13,670 nucleotides of DNA from an uncultured Chitinophagaceae bacterium (GCA_946885335.1 CAMPGG010000060.1:1-13670), one strand, 5' to 3'. Numbered from the stretch's first letter, positions 1 to 7,832 are shown. Program-made: numbers and translations. Notes: generated from the letters alone by a model not told the origin.

Positions 1-4
1 TTGC

Positions 5-32
5 TCCACTTTTTTATCAAGAAAAAAGTGGA
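5..32. repeat. Perfect stem-loop, possible dispersed repeat or terminator
   Basis: An 11-bp perfect inverted repeat (arms 5-15 and 22-32, sequence CCACTTTTTT against AAAAAAGTGG plus one closing T-A pair) encloses a six-base loop. It lies beyond the end of the minus-strand hutG gene. AT-rich stems of this kind are common between genes in Bacteroidota, either as terminators or as dispersed repeats. That comparison is from general memory and has not been checked. Which neighbouring gene it serves cannot be told because the window starts here. Confidence 0.45.
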
Positions 33-51
33 AGAAGAAATTTCAAGGCCT

Positions 52-124
52 GTGTCCAAAAAGTTTAATGAAATTTAGTCTGGCAATGACATTGATAATA
101 TCAACAATCTTTTTTACCGGACAC
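52..124. repeat. Facing GTGTCC inverted ends, possible mobile-element remnant
   Basis: GTGTCC at 52-57 and its reverse complement GGACAC at 119-124 face each other, and each is followed inward by an A-rich stretch (AAAAAG on the left; GGTAAAAAAG on the right end read inward). The 73-base span contains no gene. It does contain a small TTGAT/ATCAA dyad at 92-104 with a T run just after it at 110-115. The pair could be the ends of a small non-autonomous element or of a deleted insertion sequence. No target-site duplication is visible, so this call is weak. Confidence 0.2.
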
Positions 125-146
125 TACTGATTAACTAATTATCAAA

Positions 147-1196
147 TTATTTCTCATGCGCTTTAATAAAATCACTGACCAGGTAACTTATCAACTTGCC
201 GGTTGAAACGTTCGAATTACCATCCGCTAACCGGGTTGCCCCTTCGCAAATATGCAGGTATGCCGGTTTTGCATCCATTGCTGCAAAGGAAACATATTGC
301 CTTGCATGTAAAGTGCTGAATCCACAGGGTGTAACTGCACTGCTCAACACATTTTCAATACAATCAAGATCAAGTTCAATACCTGTTAAGGTATCTTCTG
401 TAAACCCGGTGGCATGTGCTACAGATTGCATGAAGCTTCTTTTTTCATGTACAAAAATGTCTTCATAGGTAATACAATCCATAAATGGATTATTTACAAT
501 ATCAACCCAAACATTCTGTTGCAAATAATTTTCGTGTAATCCAATTATACAATATTTCTGCAGGTAACCATCTTCTTCGGCATAGCGAAATGCATTCCCA
601 CTGTGCCGACCTTCCATCGGCCTGTAATCTGCGTGTGCATCCAGGTTTATACAGTTGATCTGTGCTAACTGCAATTTGCCTGCTTTATGCCATCCTTTTG
701 CAGAGCCTTTAATAAGCGGGTATGCATTATTGTGACCTCCGCCAATAGCGATAGGTATACGGCCAGATTCTGTAATTATTTTTGTTAAATGCTCTACTTC
801 ATCATCAATAGCATTTACTGCGTGCCTGTAAGCTTCAATTTTTTCTTCGGGGCCTTGTGCATTAGAATCTATCAGGTATTGCATATCACCAAAATCAAAA
901 TGACCAAGCAACAGGATACCTTCGCCAGATAAAAAATCATTGCTTTGAATATTGAGGAAACTTTGCAAAAAAGGAATCCAGGCTGTGTCAGCCCCACCCT
1001 TACCACAATTGCCTTTAATCCCAATGTCTTCCGGTATGCCGAATAATACATAATGTGCGGGATGGTTTTGAATGGCAGTTGTCCAATCGTTTATATTGTT
1101 TATGAACTGAATAGTTTCTCCCATTTTTGTTTCGAAACGGCGTAAAGTTGTTAAGGATAATATATCCTGTTTGCTATACCATTTAAAATGCTTCAT
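147..1196 (-). CDS. hutG: Formimidoylglutamase (HutG-type, ureohydrolase family)
   Basis: Predicted to hydrolyse N-formimidoyl-L-glutamate to glutamate and formamide, the last step of one histidine degradation route, in the cytoplasm. The 349-residue protein has the full set of ureohydrolase (arginase/agmatinase fold) manganese ligands: His155 in GGGHNN, Asp186/His188/Asp190 in DAHAD, and Asp276/Asp278 in ELDLD. The start ATG at 1196 gives the N-terminus MKHFKWYSKQDILSL, which looks natural for Bacteroidota members. It lies 53 bases downstream of hutI on the same strand, which supports the histidine assignment over arginase or agmatinase. The residues around the last metal motif (DCIENVLSSAVTP) differ from the usual DPxxxPG of arginases, as expected for this divergent subgroup. 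hutH and hutU are not in the window. An arginase-like activity on another guanidino or imino substrate cannot be excluded by sequence alone. Confidence 0.85.
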   Translation of the reverse strand: MKHFKWYSKQDILSLTTLRRFETKMGETIQFINNINDWTTAIQNHPAHYVLFGIPEDIGIKGNCGKGGADTAWIPFLQSFLNIQSNDFLSGEGILLLGHFDFGDMQYLIDSNAQGPEEKIEAYRHAVNAIDDEVEHLTKIITESGRIPIAIGGGHNNAYPLIKGSAKGWHKAGKLQLAQINCINLDAHADYRPMEGRHSGNAFRYAEEDGYLQKYCIIGLHENYLQQNVWVDIVNNPFMDCITYEDIFVHEKRSFMQSVAHATGFTEDTLTGIELDLDCIENVLSSAVTPCGFSTLHARQYVSFAAMDAKPAYLHICEGATRLADGNSNVSTGKLISYLVSDFIKAHEK

Positions 1197-1249
1197 ATTG
1201 CTTCGCAGAAAAGTTGAATGGGAAGATAAGAATTAAATAATCGCTTGTA

Positions 1250-2497
1250 TCAGGAAATAAATTGTCCGTTAACCATTACTTTATCAACCAGGTTTGAACC
1301 AAAACTGTATGGCAAATATGCCAGGGAAGGAACAGGTTTTGTTATTATTAAATTTGCTTTTTTACCTGCTGTTATGCTGCCTGCCATCTCATTAACTTCC
1401 ATAGCATAGGCTCCATTTATTGTTGCCGCGTTAACGGCTTCTTCAGGCAACATTTTCATTTGTATACAAGCTAAAGAAATTACAAAATTCATATTACCGG
1501 CCGGACTTGACCCAGGATTAAAATCGGTTGCTAACGCAATAGCACAACCGGCGTCAATTAATTTACGGGCCGGTTGAAATGGCATTCTTAAAAAGAAAGC
1601 GGCTGTGGGTAACAGGGTTCCGATCGTATTTGAATTCTTTAAGGCGCTAATGGCTTCATCATCCATTGTTTCTAAATGATCAACAGAAACAGCGCCTAGT
1701 TTTACCCCTGTTTCGGTTCCTTTGGATAAGGAGAGTTGGTTAGCATGGATCTTCGGTTTTAATCCGTATTGCATGCCTGCTCTGCAAATAGTTTCCGTTT
1801 CACCTGGTGAAAAAAATCCGTTTTCACAAAAAACATCGATGTAATCTGCCAGTTTTTCCCGGCCAATGACCGGCAGCATTTCGTTTATGATCAGGTCAAT
1901 ATAACCCTGGTGATTTTCTTTATAAGCTGGTGGATAAGTGTGCGCCCCCAGGAAAGTGGATTTAATGAGCAGACCTGATTTTTCCCTGAGCTTTTTAATG
2001 ACCCTGAGCATTTTTAATTCCGCTTCTACCGTTAATCCATAACCGCTTTTAATTTCAATGGCTGCGGTGCCCATTCTGCTTACCTCATCCAACCTTTGCC
2101 ATGCTTGCGCAAATAAAGCATCTTCACTGGCCTCCTGCACCTTCCTGGCTGAATTTAAAATACCCCCACCCCTTGCTGCAATTTCTGCATAGCTTAATCC
2201 TTTGAGCTTATCAACAAATTCCTCTTCCCTGCTGCCATCATAAACTATATGCGTATGCGAATCGCACCAGGCTGGCAATACAAATCTTCCTTCTGCATCA
2301 TAAATATCTTTTGCGGGAAATTTAGCCGCAATCGCAGGCAGATCTTTCATACTGCCAAATTCAGCGATTACATCATTTTCAATAAGTAGATAGGCATCAT
2401 TGATTACAGGAAGCTGCGCCAATGCTGCTCCTTTGAGTAAAGTTGTCTCTTTACGTGTATTAACCAGTGTTTTTATACCAGAGATGAGTGTTGCCAT
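1250..2497 (-). CDS. hutI: Imidazolonepropionase (HutI)
   Basis: Predicted to hydrolyse 4-imidazolone-5-propionate to N-formimidoyl-L-glutamate, the substrate of the adjacent HutG, in the cytoplasm. It is a 415-residue amidohydrolase-superfamily protein of normal length. Numbered from the ATG at 2497, the metal site is His81 and His83 (DSHTH), His251 (HANQLS) and Asp325 (ATDFNPG). The family-typical IKSGYGL, FLGAHTYP and VDHLE motifs lie between. The reading frame extends two codons upstream to a TTG at 2503, but the ATG at 2497 (MATLISGIKTLVN) is the better start. A short C-terminal beta-sandwich segment (TAGKKANLIITKP...VMVNGQ) closes the protein. It sits between otsAB and hutG on the same strand with short gaps, so co-transcription with hutG is likely. 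Confidence 0.95.
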   Translation of the reverse strand: MATLISGIKTLVNTRKETTLLKGAALAQLPVINDAYLLIENDVIAEFGSMKDLPAIAAKFPAKDIYDAEGRFVLPAWCDSHTHIVYDGSREEEFVDKLKGLSYAEIAARGGGILNSARKVQEASEDALFAQAWQRLDEVSRMGTAAIEIKSGYGLTVEAELKMLRVIKKLREKSGLLIKSTFLGAHTYPPAYKENHQGYIDLIINEMLPVIGREKLADYIDVFCENGFFSPGETETICRAGMQYGLKPKIHANQLSLSKGTETGVKLGAVSVDHLETMDDEAISALKNSNTIGTLLPTAAFFLRMPFQPARKLIDAGCAIALATDFNPGSSPAGNMNFVISLACIQMKMLPEEAVNAATINGAYAMEVNEMAGSITAGKKANLIITKPVPSLAYLPYSFGSNLVDKVMVNGQFIS

Positions 2498-2558
2498 AGG
2501 CAACTAAAGTAAATAAAAGGTATTAATCATTAATTAATTTGAAAAGAAACTTACAGTA

Positions 2559-4814
2559 TTAATCCCTTTGCATATGCGGAATATTGTTATGCTGGTTGGT
2601 TTCTTTATTGACAAATTGTTGCAGTAAAGGCAAAACTTCTAACTGGGATGGAATACTATATTGAGCTGCTGTTCCCTGTGTTCCGATTTTTATGGTAACA
2701 GCAATATCATCCAGTGCCTTGAACATATCTTCATCTGTAGTATCATCACCCAAACAAATAATAAAATCAGGATCTAAAAGCTTCACCATTTTTAATGCGG
2801 TAAGTCCTTTATCTATTCCCTGCAAACGAACTTCCAAAACTTTGTTACCATCAATCACCTGCAGTGGTGTATTAGCAGTCAAATGCGATAAATTATTTAG
2901 CAACTCACGGGAACGTATAAATCCAAGATCAGGGTGCGTATTCCGGTAATGCCAGGTAAGTGTATTCTTTTTTTCTTCTACTAAGGAACCTGTGCAACGG
3001 GCAACAAACAATTCCAGGATTGGCCTGATCTGGTCCTTCCACTCCGGGCTTGTAGCTGATTGTTTCTCCCAGGTATCCGTATTTTTTATTCTTATAAATC
3101 CGCCATGTTCTCCTACTAAATGAACTGGCAAATGACCTAACCATTCGTTCAATGTATCAGGATCTCTTCCGCTGATGATCACTACTTCATTTTTAATATC
3201 TGCTGTTAGATCCTTTATGAGCTTTATTACTTCATCACTGGGTTTTGCATGAGCAGGGTTTTTGGTAAATGCGGAAAGCGTTCCATCATAATCCAGTAAA
3301 ATGCATCTTTTTTCAGCCGATTTAAATCGAGCTTTAATTTTAGCAATATTGCCTTCATCAAGCATTTTAACGCTTTGATTTGCCTGCTCTTTTTTAATGT
3401 TATCTAATTGTTCCAGGAAATCCTTTACCCACCTGACCACATCATATTGTTGTAATCTTTTTTGCATCAATTCCATCCTGAACTTTTGTTCATCCGGCGG
3501 CATTTTTAACGCAGTATTGATTGCCATTGCCACTTCCTTTGTATCGGTTGGATTCACCAGTACGGCTTCCCCTAATTCACTGGCAGCACCGGCCAGTTCA
3601 CTCAGGATCAAAACACCATCATGATTGGTGCGACTCGCAACAAACTCTTTTGCCACCAGGTTCATTCCATCTCTTAAAGGTGTGATGAATGCAACATCTG
3701 CAGATTGGTATAGCGCTGCCAATTCCTGGAACGACAAATGATTGTAACGATAAATTATAGGCTGCCAGTTTAATGTGGCCAGCCTGCCATTTATTTCACT
3801 AACTTTTTCTTCAATCAGGCTTTTACCTTCCATATAAGCCGGAATGGCATCTCGTGATGGTACCAGGTTAAAAATAAATACAACCCGCTCAATCCATTCG
3901 GGATATTGCTCCAGGAAATATTCAAAACCCTGTAATCGGTTCATCAGGCCTTTTGAATAATCCAGCCTGTCAACAGAAAAAATAATTTTAGTGCCGGGCA
4001 TTTTATCTTTTATACCTTCTCTTAAAGAGATAACATCTTCGTCATTTCCGGCCTCATTAAATTTTTCATAATTAACACCGAGTGGAAAAAGGTCTGCTTT
4101 AATATGCCTTCCCTGGTATTGAATATTATTGAATTGTTCGTCTACCTTCAAAACCATTTTTGAAGATTGAATAAAATGACGGACATAATCATGCGTGTGA
4201 AATCCAATCAAATCCGCGCCTAAAATACCTTGCAGCAAATTACTTTTCCAGGAAGTGGATAACAACCTGAATATTTCATAACTCGGAAATGGAATATGAA
4301 GAAAATATCCAATTGTTAGGTTTGGATTTTTTTTACGCAGAATCTGGGGCAGCAGCATGAGTTGATAATCATGTACCCAGATTACATCATCTTCCTTTGC
4401 AATGGAAAGAATTTTTTCGGCGAATTTAAAATTCACCTGTATATATGCTTCGTAATAGGATTCATTAAATTCTGCCAGTGATGGAAAGTAGTGGAATAAA
4501 GGCCAGAGAATTGAATTGGAAAAACCATTATAATATTGATCATAAATTTCATCATCAATAAAAATAGGTTCTACTGTAAAATCACTTGTTTTTGATTGGT
4601 CTGATACATTTTCCCAATCCTGTGGAGAAAAATCCACGCTACCAACCCAAATATGTTCATTGAATCTGGATGCGGCAGTTCCTGTTTTTTCAAAATAACT
4701 TACCAGCGCAGAAACAAGTCCCCCTGAGCTTTGGCGCAAAACAGGCTGCTCTTCATTTTTATCAATTGAAAATGGTAAACGGTTCGATACAATTATTAAT
4801 CTGCTCATGCTCAT
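2559..4814 (-). CDS. otsAB: Bifunctional trehalose-6-phosphate synthase/phosphatase
   Basis: One 751-residue protein carries both steps of the OtsA-OtsB trehalose pathway. Residues about 4-470 are a GT20 trehalose-6-phosphate synthase (UDP- or other NDP-glucose plus glucose-6-phosphate). Visible motifs are SNRLPF (10-15), SSGGL (29-33), NGFSNSILWPLFHY (96-109), VHDYQLM (147-153), HIPFPSYEIFR (173-183), DRLDYSKGL (282-290) and RDGMNLVAKE (381-390). Residues about 500-735 are a HAD-type trehalose-6-phosphate phosphatase, with DYDGT (508-512, nucleophile Asp508), SGR (548-550), GEHG (568-571) and GDDTTDEDMF (689-698). Both sites look intact, so the protein should make free trehalose by itself, presumably as a compatible solute or stress protectant. 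Such fusions are common in Bacteroidota and standard in eukaryotes. Two ATGs six bases apart (4814 and 4808) are possible starts. hutI begins about 60 bases downstream on the same strand. Confidence 0.96.
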   Translation of the reverse strand: MSMSRLIIVSNRLPFSIDKNEEQPVLRQSSGGLVSALVSYFEKTGTAASRFNEHIWVGSVDFSPQDWENVSDQSKTSDFTVEPIFIDDEIYDQYYNGFSNSILWPLFHYFPSLAEFNESYYEAYIQVNFKFAEKILSIAKEDDVIWVHDYQLMLLPQILRKKNPNLTIGYFLHIPFPSYEIFRLLSTSWKSNLLQGILGADLIGFHTHDYVRHFIQSSKMVLKVDEQFNNIQYQGRHIKADLFPLGVNYEKFNEAGNDEDVISLREGIKDKMPGTKIIFSVDRLDYSKGLMNRLQGFEYFLEQYPEWIERVVFIFNLVPSRDAIPAYMEGKSLIEEKVSEINGRLATLNWQPIIYRYNHLSFQELAALYQSADVAFITPLRDGMNLVAKEFVASRTNHDGVLILSELAGAASELGEAVLVNPTDTKEVAMAINTALKMPPDEQKFRMELMQKRLQQYDVVRWVKDFLEQLDNIKKEQANQSVKMLDEGNIAKIKARFKSAEKRCILLDYDGTLSAFTKNPAHAKPSDEVIKLIKDLTADIKNEVVIISGRDPDTLNEWLGHLPVHLVGEHGGFIRIKNTDTWEKQSATSPEWKDQIRPILELFVARCTGSLVEEKKNTLTWHYRNTHPDLGFIRSRELLNNLSHLTANTPLQVIDGNKVLEVRLQGIDKGLTALKMVKLLDPDFIICLGDDTTDEDMFKALDDIAVTIKIGTQGTAAQYSIPSQLEVLPLLQQFVNKETNQHNNIPHMQRD

Positions 4815-4824
4815 TACTTTATAA

Positions 4825-4858
4825 AAAAATTACGCCAACCTTTAACATATATTGGCAA
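4825..4858 (-). promoter_or_regulatory. Weak candidate promoter for otsAB
   Basis: Read on the minus strand, TAATTTTT (4832 down to 4825) matches the Bacteroidota TAnnTTTG -7 box in all but the last base. A TTG (4858-4856) lies 23 bases upstream, at the long end of the accepted spacing. The otsAB start would be 10 bases beyond the box, so the leader would be very short. The TTG lies inside the dyad at 4835-4869. This is a plausible but imperfect match. Confidence 0.25.
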
Positions 4859-4869
4859 TATGTAGTTGG
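4835..4869. promoter_or_regulatory. Nested imperfect dyad in the divergent otsAB / MpaB-like intergenic region
   Basis: Two nested inverted repeats share a centre: ACATAT (4845-4850) with ATATGT (4858-4863), and outside them CCAAC (4835-4839) with GTTGG (4865-4869). The flanks are asymmetric (five bases on the left, one on the right). Lying between two divergent starts only 99 bases apart, this could be an operator or a stem-loop in the otsAB leader or promoter. No known regulator motif was recognised. Confidence 0.3.
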
Positions 4870-4913
4870 GAGAATATAAGGTTTTACAATTGAATTCTTG
4901 ATAATTTTATTCC

Positions 4914-5687
4914 ATGGAACAATTTGTTGATGAAAAATCCATTGTGCGTACCATATGGGGTAAAGCCGACACGGTGCTTTTTATTTTCGCCGGGGCGGCT
5001 GCAGAATTTGCTTTAAACAAGGCTGTTGACTGGCTTTATTTTACGGGCAGGTTACCTACCGATCCACTTGGGCGTTTATTTAGTACCGTTAGTTATGCCA
5101 GGAGGATTGTATTCTCCAGCAATGATAAAGCTTTAAAAGCTATCGACCAGATCACTGCTATTCATGCAACAGTTGAAAATAACAGGGGATCAAAAATTCC
5201 AGACTGGGCCTACAGAGATGTATTATTTATGCTGATCTATTATTCCATTGCATCATTTGAATTAATGGAACGGAAAATGACATTAGCGGAGAAAGAAGAA
5301 GTATATAATGTGTTTTACAGAATGGGAATCAGGATGAATCTGAAAATGCTTCCATCTACATATTCTTCCTGGTTAAATGTAAGGGATGAACATATGGAAA
5401 ACGATATGGAAAAATCCAAATATACCATAGACCTGTATAGCCAGTATAAAAAACATTTGGGTAAAGTGAGGTATTGGATCCTGTTGCAAGGACAGGCAAT
5501 GGTTGTACCCAAAAAAGTAAAATCATTGCTTGGAATGAATAATTTTTCTATGCTATCTCCTGTCCTTATCGTTTATAAATTAAGCCGGGTACTACAACTG
5601 GATGGATTTATCAAAAAGATGGTTTTACCCAAAAAATACCACCAGGAATTTAAAGCGCTGGATGTAAAAGTTGAAAAAAGTTTATAA
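4914..5687 (+). CDS. MpaB/DUF2236-like family protein (putative oxygenase fold)
   Basis: A 257-residue, mostly alpha-helical protein without a signal peptide. It resembles the DUF2236 family that includes the MpaB and latex-clearing (rubber oxygenase) catalytic domains. The resemblance rests on the order of features: an N-terminal hydrophobic segment (IWGKADTVLFIFAGAAAEF, 14-32), the DPLGRLFSTVSYARRIVF block (50-67), IHATV with His84, a helical stretch (IPDWAYRDVLFMLIYYSIASFEL, 95-117), and MLPSTYSSWLNVRDEHM (145-161). In the versions I recall, His residues occur in an AHP-type and a WVHAT-type motif; here those positions read AGA and IYY, while His84 remains. Whether this subgroup binds heme or has enzyme activity is therefore open. 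It is divergent from otsAB and overlaps the convergent gene at 5682 by six bases. Family call moderately sure, function unknown. Confidence 0.65.
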   Translation: MEQFVDEKSIVRTIWGKADTVLFIFAGAAAEFALNKAVDWLYFTGRLPTDPLGRLFSTVSYARRIVFSSNDKALKAIDQITAIHATVENNRGSKIPDWAYRDVLFMLIYYSIASFELMERKMTLAEKEEVYNVFYRMGIRMNLKMLPSTYSSWLNVRDEHMENDMEKSKYTIDLYSQYKKHLGKVRYWILLQGQAMVVPKKVKSLLGMNNFSMLSPVLIVYKLSRVLQLDGFIKKMVLPKKYHQEFKALDVKVEKSL

Positions 5688-6152
5688 ATCTTCCAGCTCC
5701 CTGTTAAGATCATACTGTATGTCTTCATGCAAACCCACCATTAATTTTTTAACTTTTGCCAGTTGGTTTTCATAAAGTTTTTTCAATGCAGGATTTTTAT
5801 TCAATTGAATGCCGGATGTTTTTAATTTTTTACAGAAATAGATCAACAGCTCCACTTCTGTTTGCTTTGAAGCACTGTAACGCGAATATTTATTTACAAG
5901 CCTGAGAATTTTCCGGATGCTTTTTTTGGCAAAATAAATATGCGTTTTATTAATGGCATCCATCTGTTCATCAATCTCCGTTTTAATACTGTCAACATAT
6001 CCTTGTTCATTGGAAGATTCAAAAAGAATATAGGTTAGTAATTCCTTATTTTCTTTTTTAAACCTTGCCAGTCGCTGGCAAATTGCCAATAGCTCTTGTT
6101 GTTTCAGCGTTGACAATTCTTGTTTAATTTCCTGTACTGTGGCCGCTTTCAT
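5682..6152 (-). CDS. Conserved hypothetical protein, DUF6155-like
   Basis: A soluble, basic, largely helical protein of about 156 residues with no signal peptide or membrane segment. It has two long helical blocks: VQEIKQELSTLKQQELLAIC near the N-terminus, and the basic central FAKKSIRKILRLVNKYSRYS followed by EVELLIYFCKKLK. I tentatively place it in the DUF6155 group of small Bacteroidota proteins of unknown function; this is recalled, not searched. The frame runs upstream to a TTG at 6170, but the ATG at 6152 (MKAATVQEIK) or at 6158 (MPMKAA) is the more natural start. Its stop overlaps the end of the plus-strand MpaB-like gene by six bases, so the two transcripts must overlap in antisense or end inside each other's coding region. 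It is divergent from the helicase gene. Confidence 0.7.
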   Translation of the reverse strand: MKAATVQEIKQELSTLKQQELLAICQRLARFKKENKELLTYILFESSNEQGYVDSIKTEIDEQMDAINKTHIYFAKKSIRKILRLVNKYSRYSASKQTEVELLIYFCKKLKTSGIQLNKNPALKKLYENQLAKVKKLMVGLHEDIQYDLNRELEDL

Positions 6153-6225
6153 GGGCATGAAGATATTCAATATACAATTTTGGTTCTAAGAAAAAATGAA
6201 CTTCCGGATGGTGGACGTTTATCAA

Positions 6226-6233
6226 TAATTTTG
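6226..6233 (+). promoter_or_regulatory. TAnnTTTG box immediately upstream of the helicase start
   Basis: TAATTTTG is a perfect match to the Bacteroidota -7 consensus and ends only four bases before the ATG at 6238. If it is used, transcription would begin at or next to the start codon, giving a leaderless or nearly leaderless mRNA. No TTTG or TTG is seen at the usual 17-23 bases upstream, so a chance match in AT-rich DNA remains possible. Confidence 0.3.
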
Positions 6234-6237
6234 CAAC

Positions 6238-7560
6238 ATGCAACATAAATCGATTTCGATAAAAAAAATTCTTAACCAGTTAAATATTTCTGCCCTTAAT
6301 GAAATGCAGGAAGCATTTATTGAAGCGGCAGAAAAAGATGGCGACCTGATACTTTTATCCGCTACGGGTTCCGGGAAAACGCTGGCTTTTCTAATCCCAG
6401 TATTGAAAAAACTGGATCCCAATTTATCACATACGCAGGCACTGATCATTACACCTTCCCGTGAACTTGCTTTACAGGTTGAAAAAGTTTTTAAAAGCTT
6501 ACAATCAGGATTTAAAGTTACCTGCTGTTATGGTGGACATTTAAGAGAAACAGAAGAACGGAACCTTGTTGAAGCACCTGCCCTTATTATTGGAACGCCA
6601 GGTAGGTTAGCAGATCATATCCGCAGGGAGAATATAAAAACAGAAAATATTGAAACGCTGGTTTTGGATGAATTTGATAAATCACTTGAACTGGGATTCC
6701 AGGATGAAATATCCTTTGTTACCGGATCTTTAAAGTCTCTTAAAAAAAGAATACTGACATCCGCAACCGATATGGAAAAAATTCCTGGCTTTCTCGGAAT
6801 GGATAACCCGGAGAAACTTAATTTTCTGAGTGGTGAACAACCGGAAGCGCTGGCTATTCAATTTGTAAAAGCTGATGATAAGGATAAAATTCAAACCTTA
6901 TTTAATTTAATTTGCCTGTTAGGTAACCGGCCAACAATTATTTTTTGCAATCATCGCGAAGCTGTAAACCGCGTAAGTGATCTTTTAAAAGATAAAGGAA
7001 TTGTAAATGTATTTTACCATGGCGCACTGGAACAACAGGAAAGAGAAGCGGCATTGAGTAAGTTCAGGAATGGCAGTTCCAATATTCTTGTTACTACCGA
7101 TCTTGCATCCCGAGGGCTTGATATACCGCATATCCGTTACATCGTTCACTATCATATACCCTTAACCGAAGAAGCATTTACCCACCGTAATGGCCGCACA
7201 GCCAGGATGGATGCCAGTGGAACAGCAATCCTTATTTTGTCACCGGAAGAGAGACTGCCATCTTATGTAAGCGGTAATATCCAGGAAATAACTATTCCGG
7301 ATAATATTGAAATTCCCGAAAAACCAAAATGGTCCACATTATATATATCTGCTGGTAAAAAAGATAAAGTGAATAAAATTGACATCGTGGGCTTTTTCTC
7401 TAATAAAGGAGAATTAAAAAAAGAAGATATAGGGTTGATCGATGTAAGTGATTTCTTTTCTTTTGTAGCCATCCGCAAATCCAAAGTCAGTAAGGTATTA
7501 CAATTGATAAAAGACCAAAAAATAAAAAATAAAAAAGTGCGGATCAGTGTAGCCAAGTAA
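6238..7560 (+). CDS. DEAD-box ATP-dependent RNA helicase, DbpA-like
   Basis: A 440-residue helicase with both RecA lobes: Q motif with Gln24, Walker A ATGSGKT (42-48), PSRELALQ (73-80), GTPGR (119-123), motif II DEFD (144-147, in place of DEAD), SAT (175-177), IIFCNHREAV (234-243), TTDLASRGLDIP (286-297) and motif VI HRNGRTAR (316-323). A C-terminal domain (about 365-440, WSTLYISAGKKDKVNKIDI to the end) resembles the DbpA RNA-binding (RRM-like) domain, which in E. coli DbpA directs the helicase to 23S rRNA. A role in ribosome assembly or RNA remodelling in the cytoplasm is therefore likely by family. The ATG at 6238 is required because the Q motif begins about 20 residues in and no later ATG precedes it. 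It stands alone as a transcription unit, divergent from the DUF6155-like gene. DEFD keeps the catalytic Asp-Glu and final Asp, so ATPase activity is expected. Confidence 0.92.
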   Translation: MQHKSISIKKILNQLNISALNEMQEAFIEAAEKDGDLILLSATGSGKTLAFLIPVLKKLDPNLSHTQALIITPSRELALQVEKVFKSLQSGFKVTCCYGGHLRETEERNLVEAPALIIGTPGRLADHIRRENIKTENIETLVLDEFDKSLELGFQDEISFVTGSLKSLKKRILTSATDMEKIPGFLGMDNPEKLNFLSGEQPEALAIQFVKADDKDKIQTLFNLICLLGNRPTIIFCNHREAVNRVSDLLKDKGIVNVFYHGALEQQEREAALSKFRNGSSNILVTTDLASRGLDIPHIRYIVHYHIPLTEEAFTHRNGRTARMDASGTAILILSPEERLPSYVSGNIQEITIPDNIEIPEKPKWSTLYISAGKKDKVNKIDIVGFFSNKGELKKEDIGLIDVSDFFSFVAIRKSKVSKVLQLIKDQKIKNKKVRISVAK

Positions 7561-7801
7561 ATTTAAGAACCTATAACTCCAACTCTCCTGGTTTATTTTA
7601 GCTGGTAAGATATTGCCTTGATATGCCATTATTTATGAAACTATTTATTCACATTTTTAATTAAAAAATGGGAATAAGTGTTTTTTACTATGGATCAAAC
7701 CTATGATAATAAAGCAATTGATAAAAAGTGGTAAAATATCATTCGTAAATCTACAATGGGATTAAACCGCTGGTTTAGAGTAGTTAAACATGCGGCTTTG
7801 C
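7561..7801. other. AT-rich intergenic region without a gene
   Basis: No credible coding region is seen between the helicase and the secreted-protein promoter. There is a near-perfect AT palindrome at 7652-7670 (CATTTTTAA against TTAAAAAATG), possibly a weak end to the helicase transcript. A perfect 6-bp dyad TAAACC-GCT-GGTTTA lies at 7763-7777, 24 bases upstream of the -33 element, where an activator or repressor might bind. Neither has a recognised partner. Confidence 0.35.
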
Positions 7802-7832
7802 TTTGAAATGATTTTTATACAGGGTAGTTTTG
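7802..7832 (+). promoter_or_regulatory. Perfect Bacteroidota-type promoter for the small secreted protein
   Basis: TTTG at 7802-7805, a 19-base spacer, then TAGTTTTG at 7825-7832 match the Bacteroidota housekeeping promoter (TTTG-N17-23-TAnnTTTG) exactly. The start codon at 7855 is 22 bases past the box, leaving a short leader of about 15 bases. This is the clearest promoter in the window and suggests strong expression of the downstream secreted protein. Confidence 0.75.

Noticed and set aside
196..468. Plus-strand open frame of 90 codons inside hutG
   Set aside because: It lies wholly antisense within a well-supported enzyme gene, shows no coherent protein pattern, and is explained as a frame shadow.
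1250..2503. TTG start for hutI at 2503, and similarly TTG at 6170 for the DUF6155-like gene
   Set aside because: Both frames have an ATG within a few codons that fits the natural N-terminus better.
6657..6690. DEFD in place of DEAD in the helicase as a sign of inactivation
   Set aside because: Both acidic residues that bind Mg-ATP and contact motif VI are kept; only the third position, Ala to Phe, differs, and all other motifs are intact.
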